Assembly: GCF_902712855.1 (NCBI RefSeq)
Contig: NZ_LR743507.1
Span: forward strand, 1,412,001-1,476,000
Length of the DNA stretch: 64,000 nucleotides
DNA from: Variovorax paradoxus
GTDB taxonomy: Bacteria; Pseudomonadota; Gammaproteobacteria; Burkholderiales; Burkholderiaceae_C
Reading direction: 5' to 3'
A program made the position numbers and the translations under genes. The notes under the pieces were generated by a model. That model made no database searches. It was given only the letters and a program-made list of their open reading frames with translations, and had not been told where the DNA came from. Position 1 is the first letter of the stretch, and each line of letters opens with the position of its first letter. Positions 47,956 to 56,957 of this stretch are shown in pieces.

Positions 47956-50900
47956 ATGAATAACAACAGATCCGGTACGGATCGCCCCACGACCGATATT
48001 GAGCCCGCCACAGACAAGCCGGCAGTCTCGGAAGAAGGCAATACATCCGCCTTCGAAATCCTGCTCGAAGCGGCCAATCAACGCGCTGAAGCTGCGTTGG
48101 ATCGTGAGCGCGCCATGCGCGCATCGATGTCCTGGCGCGTCACGGCGCCCCTTCGCAAGGCCGCCTCCACCGTGTCGCCGCAGGTGCGCGCCAACCTGCG
48201 GCGCGTCGCAAAGGCTGCATGGTGGGCGATGACGCCGTGGCGAATGCCTGCGCGGTTGCGGGCCATGCGATTTCGGCCACTCAAGGAAGTGGTTCTGCGC
48301 GGCACCACGGACGCTTCGGATGCGTACGGCGTGTGGATTGCGACCAATGAGATGCGTTCACCTCTGTTGCCTGATCGCGTTGCCGGGCAGCATGTTTCGT
48401 TTCTGCTGACGGCAGGCGCGAGTCCTGAAAAGTTACAGCAGACGCTGAAGTCTTTGCTTTCGCAGTCCGTCGGGCATTGGGACGCTCTGGTGGCCGTCTC
48501 GAATGACGCGCCAGACGACATTCAAACGTTACTTGAAGGTCTTTCGAAGGACAAGCGAATTACCCGCATACCGGTGTCGAGCGACTCTCGTGCGCCCGGT
48601 CTGGCTGCTTGCCTCGCATCGGCCAGCGGAGACCTCGTTGCTTTGTTGGACGCGGGTGACATGCTGGCTGCAGGGGCGTTGAACGAACTGGCTCACTCGC
48701 TTCGACGGGCGCCGCGGAGCGACATCCTGTACGGTGATGAAGATCAGCTTTCCCAGGAGGGCTTGCGCCAGAACCCGTACTTCAAGCCGGGATGGTCGCC
48801 CGATCTTCTCTATGCCTTCAACTACTTTGGCCGCCTGACGTTGTTGCGGCGTGAGTTGGTCGCTCAGGTCGGGGGTGTCGATGCCACCATGGGCGCAGGC
48901 GTGGAGTGGGATCTCAACCTTCGAGCATGTGAAAAGGCCGGCATCGTCACACGCATTCCCAAGGTGCTTTGTCATCGGGGCGGCAATGGCGAGTCCGAGC
49001 GGCCTGCGCCTGCATCCGAGGCGGCAGCAGACCAGCGCAAGGCCCTGCGGAACCGGTGGGCACGCGCTGGCATTGCTGCCAACATCGAAACGCAGCCCGA
49101 CGGTACGCAGCGCAGTGTCTGGCAGTTGCAGGCACCACCGCTGGTGTCGATCGTCATTCCTACCAAAGACAAGGCAGACCTGTTGCAGGTGTGCCTGGAC
49201 GGACTGCTGCAAGGTACCGACTATCCAAACAAGGAAATCATTCTTGTAGATACAGGTTCCACCGAAGAATCCACGCTGGCCTACTACGAGAGGCTTCGTG
49301 CTTTTCCGGAGGTGTCGATCGTCCATTTCGGCAGGAAGTTCAACTACTCGGCTGCGTGCAATTTCGGCGCTGGATTTGCGCGTGGCGACTTGATGCTGTT
49401 TCTCAACAACGACGTCGAGATCGTCACGGCGGACTGGTTGCAGGAGTTGGTGCGATTCGCGCAGCGGCCGGGTGTGGGTGTGGTCGGTACCCAACTGCGC
49501 TACCCAGGCGGTGAATTGCAGCACGGAGGTGTCGGTGTGGGCGTGACGCTCTGTGGACTCATGTACCACTCCGATCGCAACAATGGCTGGGGTATCTTCG
49601 GCTCGGCAGATCATCCACGCAACTGGATGGCCGTGATGGGCGCATGCCAGATGGTGGTGCGCGAAGCCTTCGAGCGAGCAGGCGGATTCGACGAGGCCTA
49701 TGCCGTTGCCTTCAGCGACGTTGCACTCTGCCTTCGGGTTTGGCGCCTAGGGTATCGAACTGCCTACGCCCCGCACGCCCGCCTGTTGCACCATGAGGGC
49801 GCAACGCGCGGGGTCGTTAACCCCACTGCAGATCTTCAACGCTTTGCCGATGATGTTCGTCTCCTGGGCATCGACGAGGATCCTTATCTGCATCCCGAGT
49901 TGGATGCAAATCAGCCGATTCCCTCGCTGCGCATAGGCGAGGCGCGGTCCCCGCGTGAGAGCCTGCAGATCGATACACGGGCGCTCGGATCGATGATGCT
50001 GCCGTCCTTGACGTTAGACCTCCAGGTCGAACGTTCGAGCCTTGAGGCGGCGGGCTTGCCACGCGAAGATGTACTGTGGCTGCCGCAGCCAGCGTACGGC
50101 GTGACCGATGTGTGGTCCGCGGCGCGTTGGTGTCTGGATCTCCTGCGCACTTGTCCGGAGGTCGTCCGGCGCTTTCCCACTGCCTTGTCAGAAGGCCCGC
50201 AAGGGCGCTTCGGCGCTTGGATTGCGGGTGAAGGTGGCGTCGCGCTGGGGCTGTCCGGCAGCGCAAGATCATGGATCGTCCAGTGCCTGGGCGAGCGTCT
50301 GGGAGCGCGAGCGAGGCAGGCGTATCTGTTCGATGAAGACGTCAAGACCAGGCTGCCGCATGGTTTGCTTCCGATGGGGCAGCATGCGCTGTTCCGTTGG
50401 TTCATGCGCGAGGGCCGCCACGTTGCGGATCTGAGGCTCGAAGAGATCTGGTGGCTATTTCATGAGGCGGTTGAGCGGCCCGCCGCCGAACTGGTACGAG
50501 CCTATGCTTTCTCGCCTGCTTGGCAGGCGCTCTATCCGGACGGGCTCACGGTTTTCGGCCGCCGCGCGTTCGCAGGTTGGCTTGCAGCGACATACCGAGT
50601 GAGGGACCCCTGGATCGATCCGGCATGCTGGCCCTTGGACATCACCCCTGCACGCCAGATCCGTGCGGCCTACTGGGCACGTGAAGACTGGCGCCTGCTT
50701 CATCCCTGTGCGCTGGACGATCAGCGCCATGCGACTGCTTTGGTCGAGTGGTTGGCAACACCGGCCTCAGCGCAGCCGCCGGATGTCGTCGAATGGTGTG
50801 CTGCGCTCGACGTACAGCAGGTCGCGGCGGAATTGGTCGCGCCAGGATTGAACGTGATCGGCCATTTCGCTTACCCCTCGGGTCTGCGGGTGTCGATCGA

Positions 50901-51960
50901 GGCCCTGGTCGAGGGGGCGCAGGGCGCTGGCGTCCAAACGTCGCTGCGCGATCTGAAGACCGACCGCAAGGACGACCCGCTGCATGCGGACTTCCAGGGG
51001 TTCGAAGATTTTGAAACCACGCTGATCCACGTGCAGCCCGAGCCGTTCTTCGACAAGGTCTATAGCCGAAGCGATCTTTTCGAGCGTTTGCCACGCACCT
51101 ATCGCATCGGCTACTGGTATTGGGAGTTCGACGTCATTCCGGATTCTTGGCTTTCGCACATCGATGAGGTCGACGAGATATGGGTCGCGACGGAGTTTGT
51201 GGCGCGCGGGCTTCGCGCGAAGGTTTCCAAGCCTGTACATACGATTTTTCCAGGCGTGAAGCTCGGGTCTTTTGACCGGCGCACACGAGCTCATTTTGGA
51301 CTCGAGACAGCGCCTTATACATTCCTGTTCACGTTCCACATGATGAGCGTGATGGAGCGCAAGAACCCGCTTGGCTTGATCCGAGCCTTTGCCAGTGCTT
51401 TCAAACCAGAAGAGTCTGTGCAGTTGGTGCTCAAAACTTCTTTTGCAGAACGCCACCCGGAGCAATTCAAGGCGCTGAAGGATGCTGCAGCCAGCGCAGG
51501 AAATGTGAAGATCATCAACGAGGTCTATAGTCCTGGTGATGTGCTGGCGCTGATGGATGTATGCGACGCATATGTGTCGCTGCATCGCAGCGAAGGCCTT
51601 GGACTGACAATGGCCGAAGCCATGTTGATGGGCAAGCCAGTCATCGCCACCGATTTCTCCGGTAACGTCGACTTCATGAACGAGAGCAACAGCCTGCCGG
51701 TGCGTCATGAGATCGTGAAGCTAGGTAAGGCAATTCCTCCTTACGAGGCGAATTTTGAATGGGCACAGCCTTCGGAATCTCACGCGGCCGAGCTGATGCG
51801 TCGCGTATATGACGATCAGGCGTGGGCTGCCGAGTTGGGAGAGAAGGGCAGGGCCAGCGCAGAGGCTGCGCTGTCACTTGAGGTCGCAGGCGCCAAGGTT
51901 GCGCAGCGACTCAACGAGATTCAAGCGTTACGACGCAGCAAGCGCAGTAACTGCGCCTGA
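47956..51960 (+). CDS. Three-domain glycosyltransferase (GT2-GT2-GT4), 1334 residues
   Basis: Very large cytosolic or membrane-associated enzyme. Residues about 30-57 are a short coiled coil ending in the motif SMSWRVTAPLRK. A first GT2-like domain (about 135-340) keeps DILYGDEDQLSQEG but has LLDAGDML where active relatives have a DHDD-type motif. A second GT2 domain (about 395-640) is canonical: VSIVIPTKDKADLL, VDTGSTEES, LFLNNDVEIV. A helical middle of about 300 residues follows. From about 965 the chain is GT4-like (LNVIGHFAYPSGLR, SLHRSEGLGLTMAEAMLMG). It may build a repeat with two or three linkages. ATG 47956 is preferred to upstream TTG/GTG codons. Confidence 0.87.
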   Translation: MNNNRSGTDRPTTDIEPATDKPAVSEEGNTSAFEILLEAANQRAEAALDRERAMRASMSWRVTAPLRKAASTVSPQVRANLRRVAKAAWWAMTPWRMPARLRAMRFRPLKEVVLRGTTDASDAYGVWIATNEMRSPLLPDRVAGQHVSFLLTAGASPEKLQQTLKSLLSQSVGHWDALVAVSNDAPDDIQTLLEGLSKDKRITRIPVSSDSRAPGLAACLASASGDLVALLDAGDMLAAGALNELAHSLRRAPRSDILYGDEDQLSQEGLRQNPYFKPGWSPDLLYAFNYFGRLTLLRRELVAQVGGVDATMGAGVEWDLNLRACEKAGIVTRIPKVLCHRGGNGESERPAPASEAAADQRKALRNRWARAGIAANIETQPDGTQRSVWQLQAPPLVSIVIPTKDKADLLQVCLDGLLQGTDYPNKEIILVDTGSTEESTLAYYERLRAFPEVSIVHFGRKFNYSAACNFGAGFARGDLMLFLNNDVEIVTADWLQELVRFAQRPGVGVVGTQLRYPGGELQHGGVGVGVTLCGLMYHSDRNNGWGIFGSADHPRNWMAVMGACQMVVREAFERAGGFDEAYAVAFSDVALCLRVWRLGYRTAYAPHARLLHHEGATRGVVNPTADLQRFADDVRLLGIDEDPYLHPELDANQPIPSLRIGEARSPRESLQIDTRALGSMMLPSLTLDLQVERSSLEAAGLPREDVLWLPQPAYGVTDVWSAARWCLDLLRTCPEVVRRFPTALSEGPQGRFGAWIAGEGGVALGLSGSARSWIVQCLGERLGARARQAYLFDEDVKTRLPHGLLPMGQHALFRWFMREGRHVADLRLEEIWWLFHEAVERPAAELVRAYAFSPAWQALYPDGLTVFGRRAFAGWLAATYRVRDPWIDPACWPLDITPARQIRAAYWAREDWRLLHPCALDDQRHATALVEWLATPASAQPPDVVEWCAALDVQQVAAELVAPGLNVIGHFAYPSGLRVSIEALVEGAQGAGVQTSLRDLKTDRKDDPLHADFQGFEDFETTLIHVQPEPFFDKVYSRSDLFERLPRTYRIGYWYWEFDVIPDSWLSHIDEVDEIWVATEFVARGLRAKVSKPVHTIFPGVKLGSFDRRTRAHFGLETAPYTFLFTFHMMSVMERKNPLGLIRAFASAFKPEESVQLVLKTSFAERHPEQFKALKDAAASAGNVKIINEVYSPGDVLALMDVCDAYVSLHRSEGLGLTMAEAMLMGKPVIATDFSGNVDFMNESNSLPVRHEIVKLGKAIPPYEANFEWAQPSESHAAELMRRVYDDQAWAAELGEKGRASAEAALSLEVAGAKVAQRLNEIQALRRSKRSNCA

Positions 51961-52665
51961 TCAGGAAACTTCGACGATCCGTCCGTGCTCAAGGTGGATC
52001 ACACGGTTGCACTCCTTGGCGATCAATTCGGGGGAGTGCGACGCCAATACCAGGATGCCCGATTTGGAAACCACATCGCGCATGCGTTGCTCGGCTTTCT
52101 CCGTGAACTCCGCATCGCCCACGGACAGCCATTCGTCCATGAGCAGGATGTCGGCTTCGACGCTGGTCGAGATCGAGAATGCCAGACGCATCATCATGCC
52201 GGTCGAATAGGTGCGCACAGGCATGTTGACATACTCGCCAAGCCCGCTGAACTCGCAAATATCCGGTGTCAGGCGGTCGAGCTCCTTCTTGCTCATGCCC
52301 ATCACAAGTCCCCGCAGCATGATGTTCTCGACACCCGTGGCATCCATCTCGATGCCCAGCGATGGGTCGATCAGGCTTGCAACCGTTCCTTGTCTCACGA
52401 ACTCGCCCGATGACGGCTCGTAGACTCCTGCGAGCGTGCGCAGCAGCGTCGACTTGCCCGCGCCGTTGTGCCCTATCAAGCCAAGCCGATCCCCGCTTTT
52501 CAATTCGAGGTTGATTCCGCTGAGAGCCTGGACGACGGTCACACCGGTTTCCTTGCCGAAGCGTCCACCAGTGACGGATGCCGCCAGCGTCTTCTTGAGT
52601 GAGGAAGCTCCGGCACCGTAGATCGGAAAATTGACGGCGACGTCTTTGAGTGAAATGGAAGCCAT
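51961..52665 (-). CDS. wzt: Polysaccharide ABC transporter ATP-binding protein (Wzt-like, short)
   Basis: ATPase subunit of 234 residues for export of a lipid-linked polysaccharide with Wzm. Walker A is GLIGHNGAGKSTLL (about residues 63-76), the signature region is RTYSTGMMMRLAFSI (about 155-169) and Walker B is ILLMDEWLSVGDAEF. The protein stops soon after the switch His region (LASHSPELI). It therefore lacks the C-terminal carbohydrate-binding domain that longer Wzt proteins use to recognise a capped chain end, like Wzt of systems that export without a terminal cap signal. Three bases separate it from wzm upstream. Confidence 0.92.
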   Translation of the reverse strand: MASISLKDVAVNFPIYGAGASSLKKTLAASVTGGRFGKETGVTVVQALSGINLELKSGDRLGLIGHNGAGKSTLLRTLAGVYEPSSGEFVRQGTVASLIDPSLGIEMDATGVENIMLRGLVMGMSKKELDRLTPDICEFSGLGEYVNMPVRTYSTGMMMRLAFSISTSVEADILLMDEWLSVGDAEFTEKAEQRMRDVVSKSGILVLASHSPELIAKECNRVIHLEHGRIVEVS

Positions 52666-52668
52666 GAA

Positions 52669-53472
52669 TCAGAGCCAGTAAACGACGCGGCGGCGGTACT
52701 TCGAGAACAGAAAGGCGGCAATTACCAGACACAGCCCAGTCCAGACCAAGATGCCGATCCAGCTGTGCACATGTGCGACGCCGCCCATCAGTGGCGTGCG
52801 AAGCAGATCGAGCATTTGCGCAAACGGATTCCAGAGGACGTACTTGGCACGCCCCGGGAGGCTTTCGGGCAGCCAGAACACGGGTGTCAGGAACATCAGC
52901 ATCTGCATCACGCTGGTCACGATTTGTGTGACGTCGCGGTAGCGCGTGCAGATCAGGCCCAGCAACAGTCCCAGTGCGTGCGCGTTGATGATCAGAATTG
53001 CGAAGGCCGGCAAGATGAGCAGCGTCGACCACGAAAGAGAAATGCCGGCCCAGATTGCGACTGGGATGTAGAGCACGATCTGGTGGGCGAACTGGATCAG
53101 GTTGCGCGCCAGGCTGCGCCAGACGAACAGGCTGATCGGAAAATAGCCCTGCTTCAGGTAGTTGGACGATCCCACGAACGCGTTGCACGCATCGGTCACG
53201 ATACTCGAGAAGAGCGCCCAGAAGATGATGCCAAGCGCCAGATGAGGAAAGAATCGCGACAATTCGGTGCCGAACAACGAACTGTAGAGCGGCCCCATGC
53301 CGGCGATCATGACGCCCATGCTCAGCGTGAGCCATAGTGGTCCGAGCATCGAGCGCCGATAGCGCAGCACGATATCGAACCATGCAAGGGTAAGCCAGAT
53401 GTCTGTGCGGCGGGTTCCCTGCCACCAGTCTGACAAGGCGTTTCGATGTAGGTTGGAATGGACTTGGCTCAT
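52669..53472 (-). CDS. wzm: Polysaccharide ABC transporter permease (Wzm-like)
   Basis: Inner-membrane permease of 267 residues with six hydrophobic segments, of the ABC-2 type. It opens with an amphipathic N-terminus and DIWLTLAWFDIVLRYRRSMLGPLW, then ALGIIFWALFSSIVTDACNAFVG, and later TRYRDVTQIVTSVMQMLMFLTPVFW and LLRTPLMGG, which are family marks. With Wzt it moves the undecaprenyl-linked glycan across the inner membrane. ATG 53472 overlaps the manC stop (ATGA), so manC-wzm-wzt form one transcript from a promoter near 54915. Confidence 0.93.
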   Translation of the reverse strand: MSQVHSNLHRNALSDWWQGTRRTDIWLTLAWFDIVLRYRRSMLGPLWLTLSMGVMIAGMGPLYSSLFGTELSRFFPHLALGIIFWALFSSIVTDACNAFVGSSNYLKQGYFPISLFVWRSLARNLIQFAHQIVLYIPVAIWAGISLSWSTLLILPAFAILIINAHALGLLLGLICTRYRDVTQIVTSVMQMLMFLTPVFWLPESLPGRAKYVLWNPFAQMLDLLRTPLMGGVAHVHSWIGILVWTGLCLVIAAFLFSKYRRRVVYWL

Positions 53473-54887
53473 GTACGCCCGTAAGTGTCCGCGAGGCGAA
53501 CGATGTCGTCCTCGCCGAGATAGCCGCCGCATTGGACTTCGATCAGTACGAGTTCCTCTTCGCCGGTGTTGGTGAGGCGGTGTTTTTCCTTCAAGGGAAT
53601 GTAGCGATACTGTCCCGGGAATGTCTCGTGTTCGACGTCTCCGATCTGCACCATTCCTTGACCCTGTACCACCACCCAGTGTTCCGCACGTTGGTGGTGA
53701 TATTGCAGGGAGAGCGCTTCACCGGGTCTGACCGTGATGCGCTTGACCTTGTAGCCCTCTTCCTGCTTGAGCGAAGTGTACGTGCCCCACGGACGGTGAA
53801 CCAGCGTGGGCTGATGGACCGTGTCGTGCTTCCGGGTCTTGAGCGCGTTGACCACTTGCTTCACTTTCTGCGCACTGTCCTTGTGAAGTACCAGCAGAGC
53901 GTCCGGCGTGTCGACGATGACCAGGTCGTGCACGCCCACGGTGGCGACCACCTTGGGCCCGAAACTCTCGACTTGCACGTGCGTGCCCGTCGTGTCGATC
54001 GCCACAACATCATCGGGCAAGGTGTTGCCGCTGGCGTCCGGAATGAGCGCGTTGGACACCGCAGGCCATGAACCCACGTCGCTCCAACTGAATTTGGCCG
54101 GGACCACGTGAACGTTCGAGGCGCGTTCCATCACTGCGTAGTCGATGCTGATATCCGGTTGCAGGCCGAAGGTATGCAAGTCGAAATTGATGCAGTTGCC
54201 CGTGGCTTTGGATGTACCCAGCGCAGCCCTTGCAGCCCGGATGACCTCGGGCGCATGTTCTTCAAGCGCCGCGATGATGGTGTCCGCGGTGAAGGCGAAC
54301 ATGCCACTGTTCCAGTAGTAGCGGCCCGTCGCCAGGTAGCTCTGCGCCGTTTCGAGGTCGGGCTTCTCCACAAAGCGCTTGACACCTTGGCTTTCCCGCG
54401 AGACGTGCTCGACCTCGATGTAGCCGAATCCGGTGTCGGGGCTGGTTGGGCTCACGCCAAATACCACGAGATTGCCGTTCTGCGCCAAGCGGAACGCTTC
54501 ACTTGCACTGGCCACGAAGGCGTGCACATCGGGTACGAGGTGGTCGGCGGACAGGACCAGCATCACCGTGTCACCGCTGAACTCGCGCGCGCACTGCAGA
54601 GCGGCCAAGGCGATTGCAGGACCTGTGTTGCGACCTTTGGGCTCGAGCAGTAGTGAGGTGACCGGTGGATCGGCCATTTGCTGAAGAACGTCGCGGGTCA
54701 GGAACAGATGTTCCTTGTTAGTCACGATCATCAGGTCGCCCGTGCCGCAGGCCTGACCGCGTTCGATCGCTTGCTGCAGCAACGTGGAGTCGCCGATCTT
54801 CATGAATGGCTTGGGAAAAGCCTGGCGCGAAGCAGGCCACAGCCTGGAGCCGGCGCCTCCCGAGAGCACCACTGAGAGCAGCCTCAT
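53469..54887 (-). CDS. manC: Mannose-1-phosphate guanylyltransferase / mannose-6-phosphate isomerase
   Basis: Bifunctional type II enzyme of 472 residues making GDP-mannose. The N-terminal pyrophosphorylase signature is SGGAGSRLWPASRQAFPKPF (about residues 9-28), with the sugar-binding motif RFVEKPD near 172. The C-terminal cupin isomerase domain (about 350-472) shows VHRPWGTYTSL, ITVRPGEALSLQYHHQRAEHWV (in parts) with zinc histidines, and GEEELVLIEVQ. AAGGAAAA precedes the ATG at 54887. GDP-mannose feeds Gmd (44258) and any mannosyltransferases. No phosphomannomutase gene is seen in this window. Confidence 0.95.
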   Translation of the reverse strand: MRLLSVVLSGGAGSRLWPASRQAFPKPFMKIGDSTLLQQAIERGQACGTGDLMIVTNKEHLFLTRDVLQQMADPPVTSLLLEPKGRNTGPAIALAALQCAREFSGDTVMLVLSADHLVPDVHAFVASASEAFRLAQNGNLVVFGVSPTSPDTGFGYIEVEHVSRESQGVKRFVEKPDLETAQSYLATGRYYWNSGMFAFTADTIIAALEEHAPEVIRAARAALGTSKATGNCINFDLHTFGLQPDISIDYAVMERASNVHVVPAKFSWSDVGSWPAVSNALIPDASGNTLPDDVVAIDTTGTHVQVESFGPKVVATVGVHDLVIVDTPDALLVLHKDSAQKVKQVVNALKTRKHDTVHQPTLVHRPWGTYTSLKQEEGYKVKRITVRPGEALSLQYHHQRAEHWVVVQGQGMVQIGDVEHETFPGQYRYIPLKEKHRLTNTGEEELVLIEVQCGGYLGEDDIVRLADTYGRT

Positions 54888-54914
54888 TGTTTTCCTTTGC
54901 GTGTTAACCGGCCA

Positions 54915-54920
54915 ATTTTA
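54915..54920 (-). promoter_or_regulatory. -10-like box for manC-wzm-wzt
   Basis: TAAAAT on the minus strand, 28 bases before the manC start. No convincing -35 box is seen 16-18 bases further upstream, so the assignment rests on the -10 match and its place in a divergent gap of 207 bases. Confidence 0.35.
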
Positions 54921-54998
54921 CGGGCAGCCCCTGTGCCGGACCGGCACTGCAGATTCGGCCGACGCGCGTCCCTAAGGGCGGCCGATGACGGGTGGGAA

Positions 54999-55004
54999 GA
55001 TAAT
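54999..55004 (+). promoter_or_regulatory. -10-like box for the dual GT2 gene
   Basis: GATAAT in the context AAGATAATCGCCC, about 90 bases before the start at 55095. The GATAATCGCC context is the same as in front of rfbB (15237), so the two polysaccharide transcription units may use similar promoters. Confidence 0.35.
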
Positions 55005-55094
55005 CGCCCGGGCGGCGACCGCCCCTGTGCTCCGCCGTCGGCTCGTTCCCCGCCTCCCAAGTTTTCGTTCTGCCCGCTTGCGGGTCTGCAATCT

Positions 55095-56957
55095 ATGCAT
55101 GCTGTCTATCGGTTTCTTCTTGCTTTGGTCTCTTTCGCGCGGGGTCCCGGATTGACCGGGCGTGTCCAGCGGGCGTGGCGGATGTTCAAGAAGTCGGGCT
55201 GGCCAGGCATCCGCTGGGAAATGGGGCGCCGCATAGGCGGCTACAACAACTATTCGACCTGGGTGCGCCGCTACGACACGTTGACCCCGGAGATTCGCGA
55301 AAAGATTGCGCAACGCGTATCGGGCATGAAAGGCTCGCCGCTGATCTCGGTCGTGATGCCGACATACAACCCGAACCCCGGTTGGCTGCGCGAGGCCATC
55401 GAGTCGGTCCGTGCGCAGATATACCCGCACTGGGAACTCTGTATCGCAGACGACGCATCGCCGTCGGCAGAGGTGCGCGACATTCTCAAGTCGTACAGCG
55501 AGAGTGATTCCCGTATCAAAGTCGTGTTTCGTCCGAAGAACGGGCACATCTCCGCGGCTTCCAACAGCGCGCTGGAACTGGTGTCGGGGCCTTGGGTCGC
55601 GCTCATGGACCACGACGACCTGTTGCCCGCCGACGCATTGTTCTGGGTGGCCGATTGCATCGTCAGGAACCCCGGCGCGAAGCTGATCTATTCGGACGAA
55701 GACAAGGCTGACGAGACGGGCTTCCGTTTCGGCCCGTATTTCAAATCCGACTGGAACGTTGATCTCTTCCGCTCGCAGAACATGTTCAGCCATCTGGGTG
55801 TGCTGTCGACCCAACTGATGCGGTCGGTTGGCGGCTTTCGGGTTGGAATGGAGGGCTCCCAGGATTGGGATCTCGTGCTGCGCTGCATCGAGCAAGTCGA
55901 TCCGTCGCAGATTCATCACATCCCGCGCGTGCTGTACCACTGGCGCGTTCATGTCGAAAGTACGGCGCGCTCGATGAACGCGAAGCCCTACGCGGCCGTC
56001 GCCGGCGAGCGCGCATTGAATGAGCATTTCCAGCGCACAGGCGTGCGGGCCACGGCCGAACATCTCGACTTCGGCTATCGAGTGCGTTACGCGCTGCCCG
56101 AGGTTTTACCTCTGGTATCGATCATCATCCCGACGCGCAACGCCTTGCAGCTGACGCGGCAATGCGTGGATTCGATCTTGGCGAAGACCACGTATTCGAA
56201 CTACGAAATCATCATCGTGGACAACGGCTCCGACGATCCGGCGACACTGGCGTGGTTCAAGCAAATTTCAGCGCAAAGGTCGAATGTTCGCGTGCTGCGT
56301 GACGATCGGGATTTCAATTATTCAGCGCTGAACAATGGCGCGATGCCCTCGGCCACTGGCGAGATACTCGCACTGGTCAACAACGACATTGAAGTCATCA
56401 CCCCGGACTGGCTCAGCGAAATGGTGAGCCTCGCCGTGCAGCCAGGCGTGGGTGCGGTGGGTGCGCGGCTCTGGTATCCAAACAAGACACTCCAGCACGC
56501 GGGAGTGATCCTGGGCATCGGTGGTATCGCGGCGCATGCGCATCGCGGCATGCCGATGGGGCGCGAAGGCTATGGCGGCCGGGCTGCATTGATTCAATCG
56601 TTCTCTGCCGTCACGGCGGCCTGCCTGGTGATCCAGAAGCGCCACTATCTGGCGGTAGGCGGACTCGATGAAGTGCACCTCAAGGAGTCCTTCAACGATA
56701 TCGACTTCTGTCTCCGGTTGCGCGAGGCGGGCTTGCGCAACGTCTGGACACCCTACGCAGAGCTCTATCACTACGAGTCCGCAACGCGCTCCAAGAACAT
56801 GTCGCCCAAAAGGCAGGCGCAGTTCCAGGAAGAGTCCGCCTACATGCACCAGCGCTGGGGCGACCTCATCCAGAACGACCCCGCCTACAGCCCCAACCTC
56901 ATGCTCGCCCGCGAAGACTTCAGCTACGCCTGGCCCCCCCGGCTGCCGCCTGTCTGA
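55095..56957 (+). CDS. Dual-domain GT2 glycosyltransferase
   Basis: Protein of 620 residues with two complete GT2 domains. The first (about residues 78-300) has SVVMPTYNPNPGWLREAIESV, IADDASPSAEV, ALMDHDDLLPADALFW and LIYSDEDKADETG. The second (about 340-580) has VSIIIPTRNALQLTRQCVDSI, VDNGSDDPATL, LVNNDIEVITPDWL and FNDIDFCLRLREAG. The N-terminal 75 residues are basic and helical (AWRMFKKSGWPGI), usual in such polysaccharide enzymes. Both DxD motifs look intact, so two glycosyl transfers are likely. ATG 55095 is chosen over the upstream open frame, which crosses the promoter. The stop overlaps the next gene. Confidence 0.9.
   Translation: MHAVYRFLLALVSFARGPGLTGRVQRAWRMFKKSGWPGIRWEMGRRIGGYNNYSTWVRRYDTLTPEIREKIAQRVSGMKGSPLISVVMPTYNPNPGWLREAIESVRAQIYPHWELCIADDASPSAEVRDILKSYSESDSRIKVVFRPKNGHISAASNSALELVSGPWVALMDHDDLLPADALFWVADCIVRNPGAKLIYSDEDKADETGFRFGPYFKSDWNVDLFRSQNMFSHLGVLSTQLMRSVGGFRVGMEGSQDWDLVLRCIEQVDPSQIHHIPRVLYHWRVHVESTARSMNAKPYAAVAGERALNEHFQRTGVRATAEHLDFGYRVRYALPEVLPLVSIIIPTRNALQLTRQCVDSILAKTTYSNYEIIIVDNGSDDPATLAWFKQISAQRSNVRVLRDDRDFNYSALNNGAMPSATGEILALVNNDIEVITPDWLSEMVSLAVQPGVGAVGARLWYPNKTLQHAGVILGIGGIAAHAHRGMPMGREGYGGRAALIQSFSAVTAACLVIQKRHYLAVGGLDEVHLKESFNDIDFCLRLREAGLRNVWTPYAELYHYESATRSKNMSPKRQAQFQEESAYMHQRWGDLIQNDPAYSPNLMLAREDFSYAWPPRLPPV

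Noticed and set aside
52669..53532. Longer N-terminus for Wzm
   Set aside because: The added 20 residues are Arg-rich and encoded over manC. ATG 53472 overlaps the manC stop in the usual coupled way.
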